64,000 bases of DNA from Ephydatia muelleri (GCA_013339895.1 JABACO010000012.1:5051449-5115448), one strand, 5' to 3'; numbered from the stretch's first letter, positions 30,101 to 45,100 are shown. Numbers and translations: made by a program. Notes: generated by a model not told the origin, from the letters alone.

Positions 30101-33100
30101 TTGCAAACTACAACAGCTTCATTGATGGTCCAGGTGTCCCCACATATTGTTCCCCATGTGTTGTTATAGCACATCTCAACCCTGCCTTGACTGCTGGTGG
30201 ATCCATTTCCCACAAGACGTATGCTTCCAGTAGTACAGGCTAGATAAGACAATAATGAAAATACATCACATACAAAAAACATAATAAATAATGTTATATT
30301 CATGTAATGATGATTGGTGGAATAAGAGCCAGGTAGACATGTGATGGCTGAGTATACAATGGCAGATCGAAGAAGACACAAAAGCCAGCCAATGACAACA
30401 GATATGGTTTAACCTTGTAGAGAGACAGCATGTTTGCAAAACACTTGTAAAAATTATAGCTTCTGTGCTCATGCTATCAGAGGAAACCAATATGGTTAAC
30501 AAACCATGTTCAAATATATATTTCTGTTTTTTGTTTGTTATATCCTAATGACTGCATCCAGTAGTTAGGCTTGGTAAGTTCGATTCCACAAACCATGTGC
30601 TATTAATTTCCAGATGTGTTACATTTGCAGCTATATTGAAAGGACTCACCAGTAGACTTTGTACAGGGGTAATACAAAATGCATACATGTTTCAAAATTG
30701 AACCTCCCACTGTTGTCTGTCAAAATGGTATCGAGTACATATGTGGCTATCAAAAACTAATTCTATTAATTATTTTGCTCCAACCAGAAGCAGTGTCTAC
30801 TGCTGATATTATGGTTGGGAACGGAGCGGAGTATCTGGACAGATGACATATCAACCAAGAAGTATGCTACTGTCTAAGGACTCAATAGCAAATTTTGTCA
30901 TGGAATTGAAAGTACCTGATTGTTTCAAATGAGGACATGGCAATGATGAATGATATCATTGATGGTTAATTGATTGTGGTGATGGCCTTCACCTCCCAAC
31001 AGCTGAGACCATAGGATGGTGAGCATCGTAACTTTCAATTCAGCTCCACCAATGGGTCGGTTTACACAGTGGTAAGGCAAGCCAAAGAATATCAATTATT
31101 ATTGGGGCTCCATCCATCTTGGAGCCCAATGATCAGTGTGATTGGTAAAGCATTTAGCTAAATCCCAGCCAGAATCTTTAATCACAAAAGACCCATCATT
31201 GAGCAATTCACTGATATCCCTACTGTCATTAAAAAATTCACCTATCTTAAATGATGTGTCTGTGTTGAATCTGTTTATGCTCTACAAGTGTGTGCTTAAT
31301 TACAAAGGACATAATCCCAAGAAAGCATCATAGGGAACATGTTACATGTCTGGGCACATCTAGATCCCATCTATCTTGGCAGCATGCATTTCTATTTAAA
31401 TCCAAGTACACATTATAGGCCACAATATGTAAAAGCAAAATTTTAAAAACTGAACTCGATATACATGTAGACCACTCCCAAGACTAATGCTACTGTACAA
31501 AATGACATTTCGTAATTCTGTATACAGGGCTTTGGATACAGCTATTCTCCCATCAGACTCATCGTGCTATCCTAATGCCCTTTTCCAAACTTTTCCAAAA
31601 ACAGGCAGGATTGTGTACTGTAGCAGTGCTGCCAAATGTGCTACTTTCAATATCAATTGGCCTCATGTCTTTTAAAGTACATAGCCATATTTATGTTTGA
31701 GAAGGTCCCTTCTCTCATACATAGCATTTTTCTGGGGCAATATTATCGCATTAGTAAATCAAAATTCTGAACTAGATATTTGTCCTAATACAATGGGAAA
31801 AGTATTGTGTCATAGTAGGAAATTTCTTTGTCTTGTGACCAAAGAAAAGTTATTGTATTGTTCAATTGTGTACTGCATGCTTATCAAAACACTTTATTTA
31901 AAATAATATGGGACAGTTTCCGCGAAAATTGCCCCACGGTTAAAATGTTATAAAAATGCATCGCGTTTGAATCGCTATAACTTCCCAACGGATAACGCTA
32001 TCGACTTCCTAGTTTCAATACTTCATAGTGAAAAGGTGTAGTATGAAGTGTTGAAAATAGGAAGTCGATAGCGTTATCCGTTGGGAAGTTATAGCGATTC
32101 AAACGCGATGCATTTTTATAACATTTTAACCGTGGGACAATTTTCGCGGAAACTGTCCCATATGTTTGGATATAGAAACAATAGTGCAAAATGCAAGGAT
32201 AACAAATGGTCAGGGTAGAATAGCACCAACTACTTCATTTGTTTGGTGACTCATAGGTAATTGCCTTACACTCAATCCAGAGCATTTTACACATTTTATT
32301 TGAATTTGATTCATGAAGCATCTTATCATGATCTACTACTTACATGATATACAATTTACTAAAATGTTGGTACATTCAAACGCCATTCACACAAAATATG
32401 CACCAATAAAGCACTAACTTGTTGAACATGCCACACCCACATCTTGGCTATGGCTGCAGTTGGTTGACCCAATGACATTGCTGAAAGAACAAGAGAAAAG
32501 TGAAGTTTCAGTTCCAGTACAGCCAAGACCAGAAAGCAGAATTTGTCCTGTTCCTTGTCCAAAATAAGCATTACTGAATGCTGTTGCTGTCCCTATATAT
32601 GTGAGGTGAAATGCAGTAATGAGGTATAATATGTAAATAGACTTACCAAAATATCCTAATTGATTGCAAGTAACAATTGCCTCATTTATGTCCCACGCAT
32701 AGCTGCATAATGTTCCATACTGGTTGTTGTAGCACATCTCCACTCTACCTTGATTCCCTGATGATCCATACCCTACAAGACGAATATCTCCCGATATGCA
32801 GCCTAAAATAATAGCATATGCAGAAATATTATATTTAATGAATGAAATGCAACATAGATCATTAAAATGTTATTTTTTTAATTTTATATCATTACAACAT
32901 ACAATTTCCAATACTCATGGCCAAAATGTCATGAAATGGTATCTGTAAATCTTGCACATATAAAATCAATGACTAAACGTGTCACAAAATTTAAATTTGT
33001 CAGGGTCAGCATGAATTACATTTAATCCTTCTGTGGGTGTTGTTGCTATCTTGAGGGGCATTAGATATGCATAGGTGTACGTGTTTATACATGTGCAATA

Positions 33101-36100
33101 CTGATGTTGTATGTAACAATTTAAAGGAGGTGTACATATATGGATGGAGTATGCATGGCTTGTGGTTAATTTTTGACATTATTAACTACATTAGTATTCA
33201 AATCATAATTGTGATTCTTGTACTCCGGTAGCAAGTAGTTCTACATTCATGCCATGACTATAGCCAAAACCCATTAAAGTTTATAACATGCTACAAGCAT
33301 TTGCTACTGAATCTATTAAACTTTGTTTCTACTAAACAGTACTTTAATTCCTGGCTTAGCAAATGCCCATAATCTCATGCATACCACCTTAAGAGGGGTC
33401 CTGCAAAGCCCTCCTTGAGACTGATGCTCCTTGTCAAAGGGTAGCTCGGCTAGCTGTGTGGTCCTCATAACCTGCTTCTGGATGATTTGCAGCAAAATAC
33501 AGTGTGCAGGGTAGTATTCCCTCATGAGTCGACTTAATTACCACCTCATCCTCACTACAGCTGTATGTCCACATATGTCTCAAAACCTATTATTGGCTCA
33601 TCAGCACCCTGTGATGCAGTTAAACATGCAATATGTTTGTGCACTAAATTATATTTTGTAATCGATAAAAAGGCATTCACAGAAATTTGTTCACAAGATT
33701 ATCTTAGTTGTTGAGCGCTTAAATAATATCAATGAGTGCATACACATATTGTTACTCTTGGTTGTAGAATAATGGACAGAAATGTGTGGGTTTTATGTGC
33801 CACAAAAGCACAATAGTGCAATTGTACATATATCTACTTGTTAATAGTAAATTCAATTGGTTGTTGCTCTAAATGTTAGAGGGTAGTTACACTGGGTGGG
33901 GGGGAGGGGGGAGGTGGGCTTAGTAAAACAAATTTACTCAAAAAAGGGTCTTTTTTATAGTAGTGCAAATAGAACAATGGTTATTATAATGTTTTCACCT
34001 GATGAACACTTGATTCCAGCATCATGGTTATGGGTACATGATGTCAAACCAATAACACTGTTGCTGTATGCACATGACAGAAGAGATGACTCTGTTCCAG
34101 TGCAGCTTAGGCCAGTGAGTAGAATACCTCCTGCACCTTGGCTGAAGTACGCATTTGAATATGGAATTGATGAGCCTTACAAGGAGAACAATTTACTTTA
34201 AAACCAGCACCAGTGGCTGCTTACATGCACACATAATGCATACCATAATAACCCAACTGCCTGCACACAACAACCGCTTCATTGATGTCCCACAGATAAT
34301 CACACACAGTCCCCCACTGGTTGTTGTAACACATCTCAACTCGGCCTTGAGTACTTGAAGATCCAATACCAAGTAGACGGACACTTCCAGTTGTGCAAAC
34401 TAATAAAAAGGATGCAGGCATTGTAAGGATATGATTTTGATGAAAGCTAAATTATTCATTGGTACATATATAACAATACTTGTTTTAAATATTACCAGTA
34501 CATGTTAAATTCAGTTACCCGTTTATATCTGAGGAGACAATAGGTTTTCAATAATAATCGTACTGCATAAGCAATTTCATAAATCCCATTTACATGTATA
34601 TTTAGCATTTTCTACAAAGCAAAGTAATAGAAGCAAGCAAAGTACTAAATACCGTGTCACAATTCTTGTTATCAGTTATGATTAATGAATAAAATTAAAC
34701 GGTTGTAATACTTCAACAATTTGATATTCTGATATTACATTATCCATTATTAGCCTACATGTTTTGGTGGTGTGTATTAATATTAAATAAGAAACAAATT
34801 GTGCATTAGGCAATTGGCATCTTCATGAGGAATGATAAAATAAAGTATTCTGTACCCAGATCTTTCATAAATTGAAAGTTTTTTCAGAGTTGAAATAATC
34901 TAACGCCAATGCTTTAGCCAGCCTAACATTGTTACATGTAGGTTTAATAACAGAATGATTCTAATATGGTCATGCCTTTGATGACTATTTAAAATTATAT
35001 GTATGCAGCCTGAATTGTGTATCATTAGTTAGGATGTTATAATATAAGTACATATGTGTTGTTTTGAAGCCAAAACCTGCAGAGCTTGCTATTGTATGCT
35101 CAGCATGAATGAAGTGACTGTAAATACATGTATGCACCCACACAGCATGTTTTTAGCACAGAATATGTTATACGGCACATTTATAAATTCACTTCATTTT
35201 TGATATGCAAACTTCATTTTTGACATTTTTTTGTGTTCCAACGTTTGTGCAAACATTTCACTGTCAGCCAACCCAGCTCTAAGTGCCAGTCATGCAAAAT
35301 GCAAGCCTTTATGTTGAAATATCTGGCTGATTACAAATTTAAATTTTGTTTACAAAATCAGCACCTTACAACTCCATGACAGATACTCTGATTCTCAGTG
35401 CGTAAGAAGCAACGTGTAGATGACATGTGAGACTTCTAGAATATCAAAAGTAAAATAAAATCGTACAAAATAATGCATCAGGTCCCTTTTTGCGGAAACT
35501 ATCCCATATATATGGAACGTTCTACGAGATATCGACCCCTGTGGAGTATGTTTAGAACATAAAACTCAAATTGATATAACGATTCAACGGTTAACACTAT
35601 CAACTCCCTATTTTCAACGCTTTGTCCTACACCATTTGTACTACGTGTAAATGCAGTTTGGTACCTTGCACAATCATAGTGCTGACGTTACAAGGTCCAA
35701 TACCCCATCAGGTTCAAAACCTTACCATCTTTAGGTATGAGCATTGAAATTGCTTCTAATTTGGTGTGTATGTAGCCTAGTCCTGTCGCTATTGATTTGT
35801 TCTGTTTTTTAATTTTATTACAAAGATATAGTGGTGCAAAATTAATGCACATTTACCCGGTCGTTTCGCAGCAATCATTTTGGCAACAGCATCCAATTCA
35901 ATATAGAGCAATGGAACCTATTAAGGAACAATCTACTAATGCGCACAGATTGTGAATGTTAGAGAGATAATTTAAATACTGCTGGATAGCAAATTTAATG
36001 GAGATTACAAATTTACTAACGATAAGAAATGTTTCATAAACCCTGGTACCAATAACTCACTTGTCGGCAAGTATACCACAATGTATGGCAATGGTACCGA

Positions 36101-39100
36101 ATAAGGAACAACCACATAAAAGGGTTATTTTATAAACACACAGTTGCATGGCAGTTTGCTACCTGCTTAAAAATAAATTTCTTTAATGCTTGCAAGGTAA
36201 TTATGCTGACAAGCATTAAAGTAAGATTCGTTGATTTGTGTGCCTGCTGTGGGATGGCCTTAAGAATACATTTATTGTAAACACGTCAGCGTTGATTAAA
36301 AAATTGTAATGACATAGTGTTCTTAATAGGGGTGCATTCCACTTTCGGTTCCTTTGCTCTATGGGGAAATGTTTGGCCCGAATCGAGCGGGAAAGTGTAC
36401 TTTAACTTTGCACAGTGGTACAATGAAAACTTGAAGCAATGTTTATAGTGATTCTTTGCAATAGGTTCAATGGTGAATACAGTGCATGTCTAAATATCAA
36501 TGTCTAGCACTAACCAGATGAGCAGCTGACCGCAGCATCACTACTGTGAAAGCAGCTTGTGAATCCGATAATGCTGTTACTGTAGCGACACAATAACAGT
36601 GATGCTTCTGTACCATTGCAAGATAGTCCATTTAGCAAAATGGCACCGGCTCCTTGTCCGAAATATGCATTGCTATTTATAGACGTTGAGCCTAAATGTG
36701 AGTGTTAATAATACTTGATCTTGCGTGCTTAAATAAATTACCATAATATCCAAGTCCATTGCAAACTACAACAGCTTCATTGATGGTCCAGGTGTCACCA
36801 CATATTGTTCCCCATGTGTTGTTATAGCACATCTCAACCCTGCCTTGACTGCTGGTGGATCCATTTCCCACAAGACGTACATTTCCAGTAGTACAGGCTA
36901 GTGAATGAGAAATGACAACGATTCTCAAATTACTCAACCAATAATTTCAAAATGCATCAATAAGCTAACTTCAATACCATTAGCAGCAAGGATATGTACA
37001 CAATTAATAAGAAGTTATTTACTCACTGCTCGAACATATAACAACATGCTTCAGAGTATCCAATTTTTCGTATAGGCTGGTTAAATGGCTTTGTATGATA
37101 ATGTCCTTTGTAATTAATTATGCTCATGTAGTGCTTCTCAAACAAGAACTTCATACTGATAAGTATGCTAAATGACATGTATAATCACTAACTTGTTGAA
37201 CATGCCACACCCGCATCTTGATTATGCCTGCAGTTAGTTGAACCGATAATATTGGTGAAAGAACAAGAGAGCAGTGAAGATTCAGTTCCAGTACAGCCAA
37301 GACTGGCAAGTAAGATCATTCCTGCTCCTTGTCCGAAGTAACCATTGCTGTATGCAGTTGATGTCCCTGTTAACAAAAAGCAAATAGAGTATACAATAAA
37401 GAAGTCAACAATTCAAGATACTTACCAAAGAATCCCAATCGATTGCAAACAACAATAGCTTCATTGATGTCCCATGAGTCACTGCACACTGTTCCGTATT
37501 GATTGTTGTAGCACATCTCCACCCTACCTTGGCTCCCTGATGACTCACTCCCAGCTAAGCGAATGTTTCCAGATGTGCAAACTATGGAAATTAAGGAAAA
37601 AAACATGTAGTGTATAATCGAAATGTACATTTATATGTAACTAAGCCTACCTACCATCTTGCTGCCCTAATCAATTATCTTATTAAAATACATTTCAATT
37701 GACAGAATTTCCAGATATTTGCTTATAAAGACCTATTGACTCATGTGATAGAATACATTTTAATGAAAGTCACTGCCATGATGTTACACCATTCACTCAT
37801 TATTGCTTTGACATTTCCTCTATAATGTGTTTTGCAGGTTACAGTACATACATGTAAAGTACGTGCAGAATGCAATTCTTTGAATGTCTTTACATTTTGT
37901 ATATTCAATATCTATCTTGAAAAACGGAAAGTTATCTGACATAGTAAAGTTCTATTGTGTGGTGCATTTTAAACATAGCAAGGAGGATTTTTAATCTGAC
38001 TAAAGTTGTGCTACAATGTAGGTCACTCCATGTATTGAGCCCACTGTTACAGACTTCACTTTTGACCAGACACATGTCTCCAGATATATATATACAAGCT
38101 TTAGTTGTTCGAATGAACAATTTGACTATCTGTGAAAACTAACAATCCCTCACTAAATACAACACTAATTGAGAAACAATGATGACATAAACACTTGTCT
38201 CAAATCATAACCAGCAACCTCACAGCAGACTAATGGTTTTTATCTATCTATTTCTGATAATCCATTACATCATTATAAAAGTGTATCTTATCTGAATTGG
38301 TTTAGTGCAGTAAAGTGCTTCATAATCATATGCTGTTTACCATATACAAGCTTGCATGCTACCAGATAGCAGACGTTGAGTGACAATTGCTTGTGATTCA
38401 TATGGTACAGTTAGAGAATGCCACACAGTTGATCCTAAGCAAAAAAACATAACTGTTGTACTAGAGGCATAGCGGATTCCTTAAAACAAAATTGTAGTAA
38501 AGGTGGATGGATATACATTACTTATAATAGGGTCATGCTACTCTTCATCACGAATGTTTATGTGCAGTGGTCCTGCATACAGCATCAGTTAGTTCAAAGA
38601 AAAAAATGAAACCTTTGTAATTACCAAATGCACTAAAACAAAGAAAGTTACAAACGGGAAGAAAGCTCAAAAGATACTTCATGTATCCATATTCTCTGCA
38701 ATGATGAAACAAAAACAAAAGAAGTTTAACAAGAGTAATTATGATAGGCATTTCAATTAGCAATGCAATGCAAGTATGTTTCTAACTGCGCAACTGGTGC
38801 ATATACGAGAATAGTAATGGAGTAACTTGCTAAATTCTAAAATCCTATGAAGAAATAATTTTGTTTGTACTCTACCAAGTATGAAACATGCATTATGAAC
38901 TAACCAGGTGAACAAATAACACCAGAGTCATGTGTATGTAAGCAGCCAGTTGAACCGATTACAGCATTGCGATGGGAACAAGACATAAGGGAACTCTCAG
39001 TTCCAGTGCATTTTAGTCCTGCAAGCAGTATTGACCCATTGCTTTGCCCAAAGTATGCATTAGAAATAGCAACTGCATCTCCTGAAAATGATTCATTTAT

Positions 39101-42100
39101 TTTCATCGTGAATTAAAGCAAACAAGACAACATACCATAGTATCCGAGTATTTGGCAAACAACAATAGCTTCATTTAGGTCCCACCCATCATCACAAACT
39201 GATCCCCACTCATGGTTATAGCACAACTGCAATGTCCCTTGGGTGGCATTTGATCCACTTCCAACAAGTTGAATATCACCATTACTATTGCATTCTGTTG
39301 AAAGTGTGAAATTGACATCAAATGATCAATTCAGGTCAAATCTAAGTCAGTTTTTAAATCACTAACCATATGAGCAATTTACACCAGCATCATTCAAATG
39401 TAAGCAGCCAGTAGTACCAACAACACTGTTACTATGGGAACATATAAATAAAGATGTCTCATTTCCATTGCATGCTAGTCCTGTCAATAAAACTGATCCA
39501 CTGCTTGGTCCAAAGTATGCATTAGTATAAGCAACTGAGACACCTGGGGAAAAAAAGATATTTTTTTTCCCACTACGACATAAGAAACCATACCATTGTA
39601 TCCGAGTAGACGGCAAACCACAGTAGCTTCATTTGTGTCCCATCCATTGTCACACACCGTCCCCCATCTGTTATTATAGCACAACTGTACTGTCCCTTGA
39701 GTGGGATTGGGTCCACTTCCAACAAGTTGAACATCACCAGTATTGCATACTTTAATAAGTGTACAAATGACAGAGGCAATATTAATCAGTCATATATAAT
39801 GTAATTGCCTTTCTCTCCCCACACACTCCTGTGCCATAAGCCAGATTGCATGTAATTTGGCAGCAAGCTATACATAGTGATTCATTTGAATTTGTGTTGA
39901 AATGATGAAATGTGCAGTCATCATGACACTGTAGTCTAGAGACCATACCACCATAGTAGATTTTAAAAAATGGCTTACTGACAATAACCAACTGCTAGGA
40001 GGTGCAAGAGCGAGACTGAAACCTTTAAAAATTCAGCAGTGGTGGATATATACATACTGTATGTGCTTTCAAAGTGAACTCCAATGCCTGTGATTTCTTT
40101 GGCAAGTTCTGGTTGTAACCACTTTTCCAACAATTGATAGCACATAACCATTATGCATAACACTGGAGTACAATCCGTACAGGTTACATTATGTGTGCGA
40201 TTGTTTATCAGGAAGTAGATCCTAAAAAGGATTCTTACTCAACAGGCAAAGTGGGAATATATATAGGTCAGATTACTAAATTATACATGTCATTTAGCAT
40301 ACTATAGTAATAGCAAATTATATTAACATTACTCAACTTATTCAAAACTTACCAAACGCTGTACACCCAATGCCTGCATCTTGTGAGTGAGCACAGCCAG
40401 TAGCAGTAATAGGCACAAGGGTTCGTGGGCATTCTGCTAGTGATGTTTCATTGCCAAAGCATGACACACCAGTGAACAAAATTGGTGAAATACTCTGACC
40501 AAAGTATGCATTTACATATGCAGTTGATGGACCTAAAAAGGAATTTAGTTTCATACCTGAGTTACATGTTATATTATTACCATAGAAATCCAATGCTTTG
40601 CATGCAACAGCTGCATCAGTGGCGCTCCAAGATGTACTGCATATTGATCCCCAGATGTTTTCATAGCACAATTCCACTGTGCCTTGATAGTTATTTGAAG
40701 CTGATCCAGCAAGACGAATGGCACCAGTAGTGCATGTATCTATGAAAACAGAAAACAGTTGTGTGTTTTAGGTTCAATATTGGATGGTACTAACATTGCA
40801 TTGAATGTCTGTGTTTGATACTACAGCTGTGTTGTGACTACTACATTCATTTGATGGAATTTTACATTAATTGGGTACCAAAAGTAATAGCAAAATGAAA
40901 ACGTATTTTAAATAATGAATATAATCATTTTGCTATGGGAGATGTTGTGTCCTTTGTGCAACAATAATCAAAACCATTTATGATGATATTCTACAGCACT
41001 ATTATGTTGGTGCCAAGTATTGATTAACTTAAAATTAATATGATATATTGGTTAAAATACATCATCTGCGGACTATAAAAATGCCAAAAGATTAAATTTA
41101 GTGATAAGTGGTGTATTAACAATTTCAATCAAGTTATTCATGATGGAGAAACAACCTCAATAATCAAGCACATTTTTCATTACAAAGCTTAATGGAAGAC
41201 AAAGGTATGAAATTTTGCATTATTGCTTACCTATTCTAATTACAATGATGTTTATTAAAACTTGTTATGACTATTTTTGGATCTTGAATATATAGGTGTT
41301 GCTTTTAAGATTAGAAGGATCCCTGTATAAGTTATTTTAGAACAACTCTACAAAACGACTTCAAATTATGCACACTATTGCAACAGCATGGGCTATGACT
41401 GCAAGAGATTGAATTATCATTATTCTGGTTAAAAGATTCACTTACAGTTCAAAATAAAAGTTTAATTAATACTTGGTACCAATAATAATTCGTCCACTTG
41501 CAAAAACAGAACCTCTAATTATAACACACTGTTCTTCTAAGCAGAGTCAATCTTGATGTCTCAATCAATAAATGACAGCATTCACGCTGGATGCACATGA
41601 AGTACATGTAGTATAGAAACCAAGTGATTAAAGGTAATCGAAACGCTATTAAAGGCTCTACGTTTGCATGTACAATTCATGTATATACAGAATCTAAAAT
41701 GTAAAGAAACTGAGATTAGAAAGAAACTATGTCATTACTCACATGTGCAACCAATTTCATCTGAGTTGCCATAACAGTCATAACCATTGTGGTTACAGGC
41801 ATATGTCTTATCAATGCAGTTTCCAATGCTGCATCGTAGTTGATTTGAAGTGCATGAGCCTGGAATAAATAATATAATACATAACAAATTAATGCAATTA
41901 CAGTATGTAATAAACATATTTACCACATCCAAATTCATCACTATAGTCTCCACAGTCGTTGTTGTAGTCACAGCGCAGGGTACTACTGATGCAGTTTCCG
42001 TTGTTGCATTGGAATTGAGAAACAGGGCAGGCTATGGTCAACAAAGCAGTGCACACAGGTGTAACAGTGGAAGTTGGTGGAAGAAAATGTCAAAATTATA

Positions 42101-45100
42101 ATTGCATTGCAATCAAAACTCTTGCAATTATTATGGCTTTTGACAAGACATCAACACAAAGCACTCACATAAAAAGCATGTTTATCTGCAGTACCTCTCT
42201 TTAGAGATAAAGTATGTACTGGTGGTCAATACTTAATTCATTGCATGACATGGAAAAAATAAATTTCCACTATTGGGAATTATGATATTTGATTTTATTC
42301 TCTCCCCCCCCCCCCCCCCCCCCCCCCTAAAAAAAAAACTCTGAAAAAAACTCTGAAAAAAACAAAAACAATTTGTGGTTGAAAATGGTATTATAGAACA
42401 GACCATCAAAGCATACGTCCAGTAAAACTGGTTTTTGGCATTATTAAACAACCTTTCTTTAGAGTAGGCATCAGTGTAGATGCCAGGGTATGTGGCATCG
42501 AGAATGACGGCTGAACTGTAGTGTTTATCCTTGTCATTGTATGTACTTAGTATCTGTTGCCAATATTATACTGCTTAATTGTTGTGATATACTGGTATGT
42601 ATCGACATGTGCGACATAGGCACTATAGACTTTTTTTTAGCAGGGTATCAAAATCCTAAACCAAACAAAGTTTACAGTGCCATATACTCAGTCAAAATTC
42701 GTTCTGGCTGTTTGTCTACTAGAACAAAATCAAAGCATTCAGAGCTATATGAGTTTTTCCTTCTAGCTGAGGTGAGCATATTTCTTACCTTTTTGTATTC
42801 TTGAGTTCAGAGTACTTTACTACTACTGCAGCCAATCCGTAACTATACCGTAAAAAGAGGGTCTAAAATGTACATATTGAAACATAATTCTTGAAAGTCA
42901 GAAGGCCATTGGTTTGAGTTGATCGATTGTGTTGGATTGGAGTTCTTTTGTACTTGTGATATTATTCAAGATAGTGCATGACTTGTTTTATCATTTGCTA
43001 TTCTTTTAAACAGATCACTGACTCGCATCACTAAATTGTGGGCGTATCAAAAAAGGGTATGTTTTGAAGGTAACAGAATTCTGTGGATCATTGAATGGGT
43101 TGCATGACAGGCTTACAGACAGTTTAAGGACACCGTGACACATTACTAATTTAAATATGACGGCAATTGGCAACTGCGCGGGGTGTTGTCTTGAAGCCTC
43201 TGCGCAACACTTCGTAAGGATAAGGTACATGAAAAATTATGAAGCCTAACAAGTTTTCTTTTCTTTTACTGTTGCTGAACTATTGATAGAGAAGTTATTT
43301 TTTGGCGACATCAACTCTGTTTTCCAATTCCAAATTATTTCTTTTGCAAAGGTGTTGTACCAGGTGTTTGCAAATGAAGACAAAGCCATTAAATGATTAT
43401 TACACCGGATTGCAAATAGTTCATGTAATTGTTTTTGGTACCGCACTTGTGAGATCAGCTGGATCTATCCAATAAAGCATTTGTTCAGATTATGTTTTGG
43501 TAATATGCATGATGGATTAAATTATACTAAGGCAGTTCTAAGCAAATTATTTGGAGCATTTGATACTCCGCTTGACAACTTTTTCTTAAATTTTTTAAGC
43601 TATCCAGAGCTAACATGAAATTTCTCATACAACAAATTCTGGTGCTGTTTGATGAGTATGCATAATTATCAGGCAACCAGAGGCATGCATAATACAAATT
43701 TATTAACATAGTTAGCCAAATAGAGCAACTCACCTGTAAAAATAAATTGATTAACTGTGGCTGTGTAAAAGCATATATGAGTCATTATAAAATTCAAAAT
43801 AATTGCAGTGCAATAATTACAAATAGAAATCTAACATTATATTGCAGTTACATAAAATATATAATATGGGACAGTTTCCGCGAAAATTGCCCCACGGTTA
43901 AAATGTTATAAAAATGCATCGCGTTTGAATCGCTATAACGTCCCAACGGATAATGCTATCGACTTCCTATTTTCAACAATACATAGTGGCATGGTGTAGT
44001 ATGCAGTTTTGAAAATAGGAAGTCGATAGCGTTATCCGTTGGGAAGTTATAGCGATTCAAACGCGATGCATTTTTATAACATTTTAACCGTGGGGCAATT
44101 TTCGCGGAAACTGTCCCATATATATATACCCTTTTGCTATGTACAAAATAATGCAGTCAATAACTACTTCAGCATTTACCTGGCAATGAACAGTAAACCC
44201 CTGCATCTTGGGAATGTGCACAATCAGCATACCCAATAGGAGCAAGGGATCGAGGACATGAGACAAGTGATGTCTCATTTCCAGTGCACGATAGACCAGT
44301 CAACAATATTGGTGACACACTCTGACCAAAATAAGCATTTGTATATGCAAGAGATGGACCTAAGTAAATAGAATTATCAGCATGGTATCAGAGATGTGAG
44401 TTCAAATCTACCTTTGAACCCCAGCTGCTTGCACACAACGGATGCATCATTTGTGTCCCATGATATGCTGCATATTGATCCCCAAATGTTTTCATAACAC
44501 ACCTCCACTGTTCCTTGAGATGTGAATGAACTACTAACAAGTCGAACAGCTCCAGTTTGACAGGTATCTAAACAATACATATAATATCAAGGCTCAAGCA
44601 AGCAACACAGAGAGATAAACAATCATGCGCTGTTTAAAGAAATTATAATTATCCCAGCGTTGTATTCAAATACATGAATTCATGAAATACTGAAATTGAG
44701 CTGCATTCAAGCACATTTATAGTAGTGCAGACTCCTCGAAAAAAGAGATTTTTCCATGTATGCAAGGAATAAGAATAAGGACTTTAAAAGGGATGGAGCA
44801 TGTTCAATGTGACAGCAGAAGTGAGAGCACACACAATGAAATTTATTGATTCAACTTGAACATGAAGTTCTACTTGCATTGAGAAAGAGAGAACTATTAC
44901 TTAATTACTCCCATATCCAAATTTATTAATAAAATACTTTGTCTTATTAATTTATTAGCCTAATTAATTTATCTTATTGATATGGTATATCTTTTTCTAC
45001 TAACAGAGTGGAATATAAGAAACTAGCTCAGGTTTCATTCACCATTTAGGCAGAATTTAGTCATTTTTTTCATTCTGCACTTTTAACCATGAATTTCTTT

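Larger units (their letters stand above)
23527..30214. repeat. Tandem segmental duplication, copy 1 (~6.69 kb)
   Basis: Sister of 30215-36872. Sequence similarity extends through introns as well as exons, with only scattered substitutions, so the event is recent. Confidence 0.95.
30215..36872. repeat. Tandem segmental duplication, copy 2 (~6.66 kb)
   Basis: Aligns with 23527-30214 almost throughout. Offsets are 6688 at the left end, 6645 in the middle and 6658 at the right end; the differences are explained mainly by the MITE and one missing internal repeat. Carries one class C, one class B, and parts of two class A domains. Confidence 0.95.

Noticed and set aside
26671..33525. Identical 69-codon ORFs at 26671-26880 and 33316-33525
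   Set aside because: Identity is explained by the recent 6.65 kb duplication of intron DNA; no splice or domain support.
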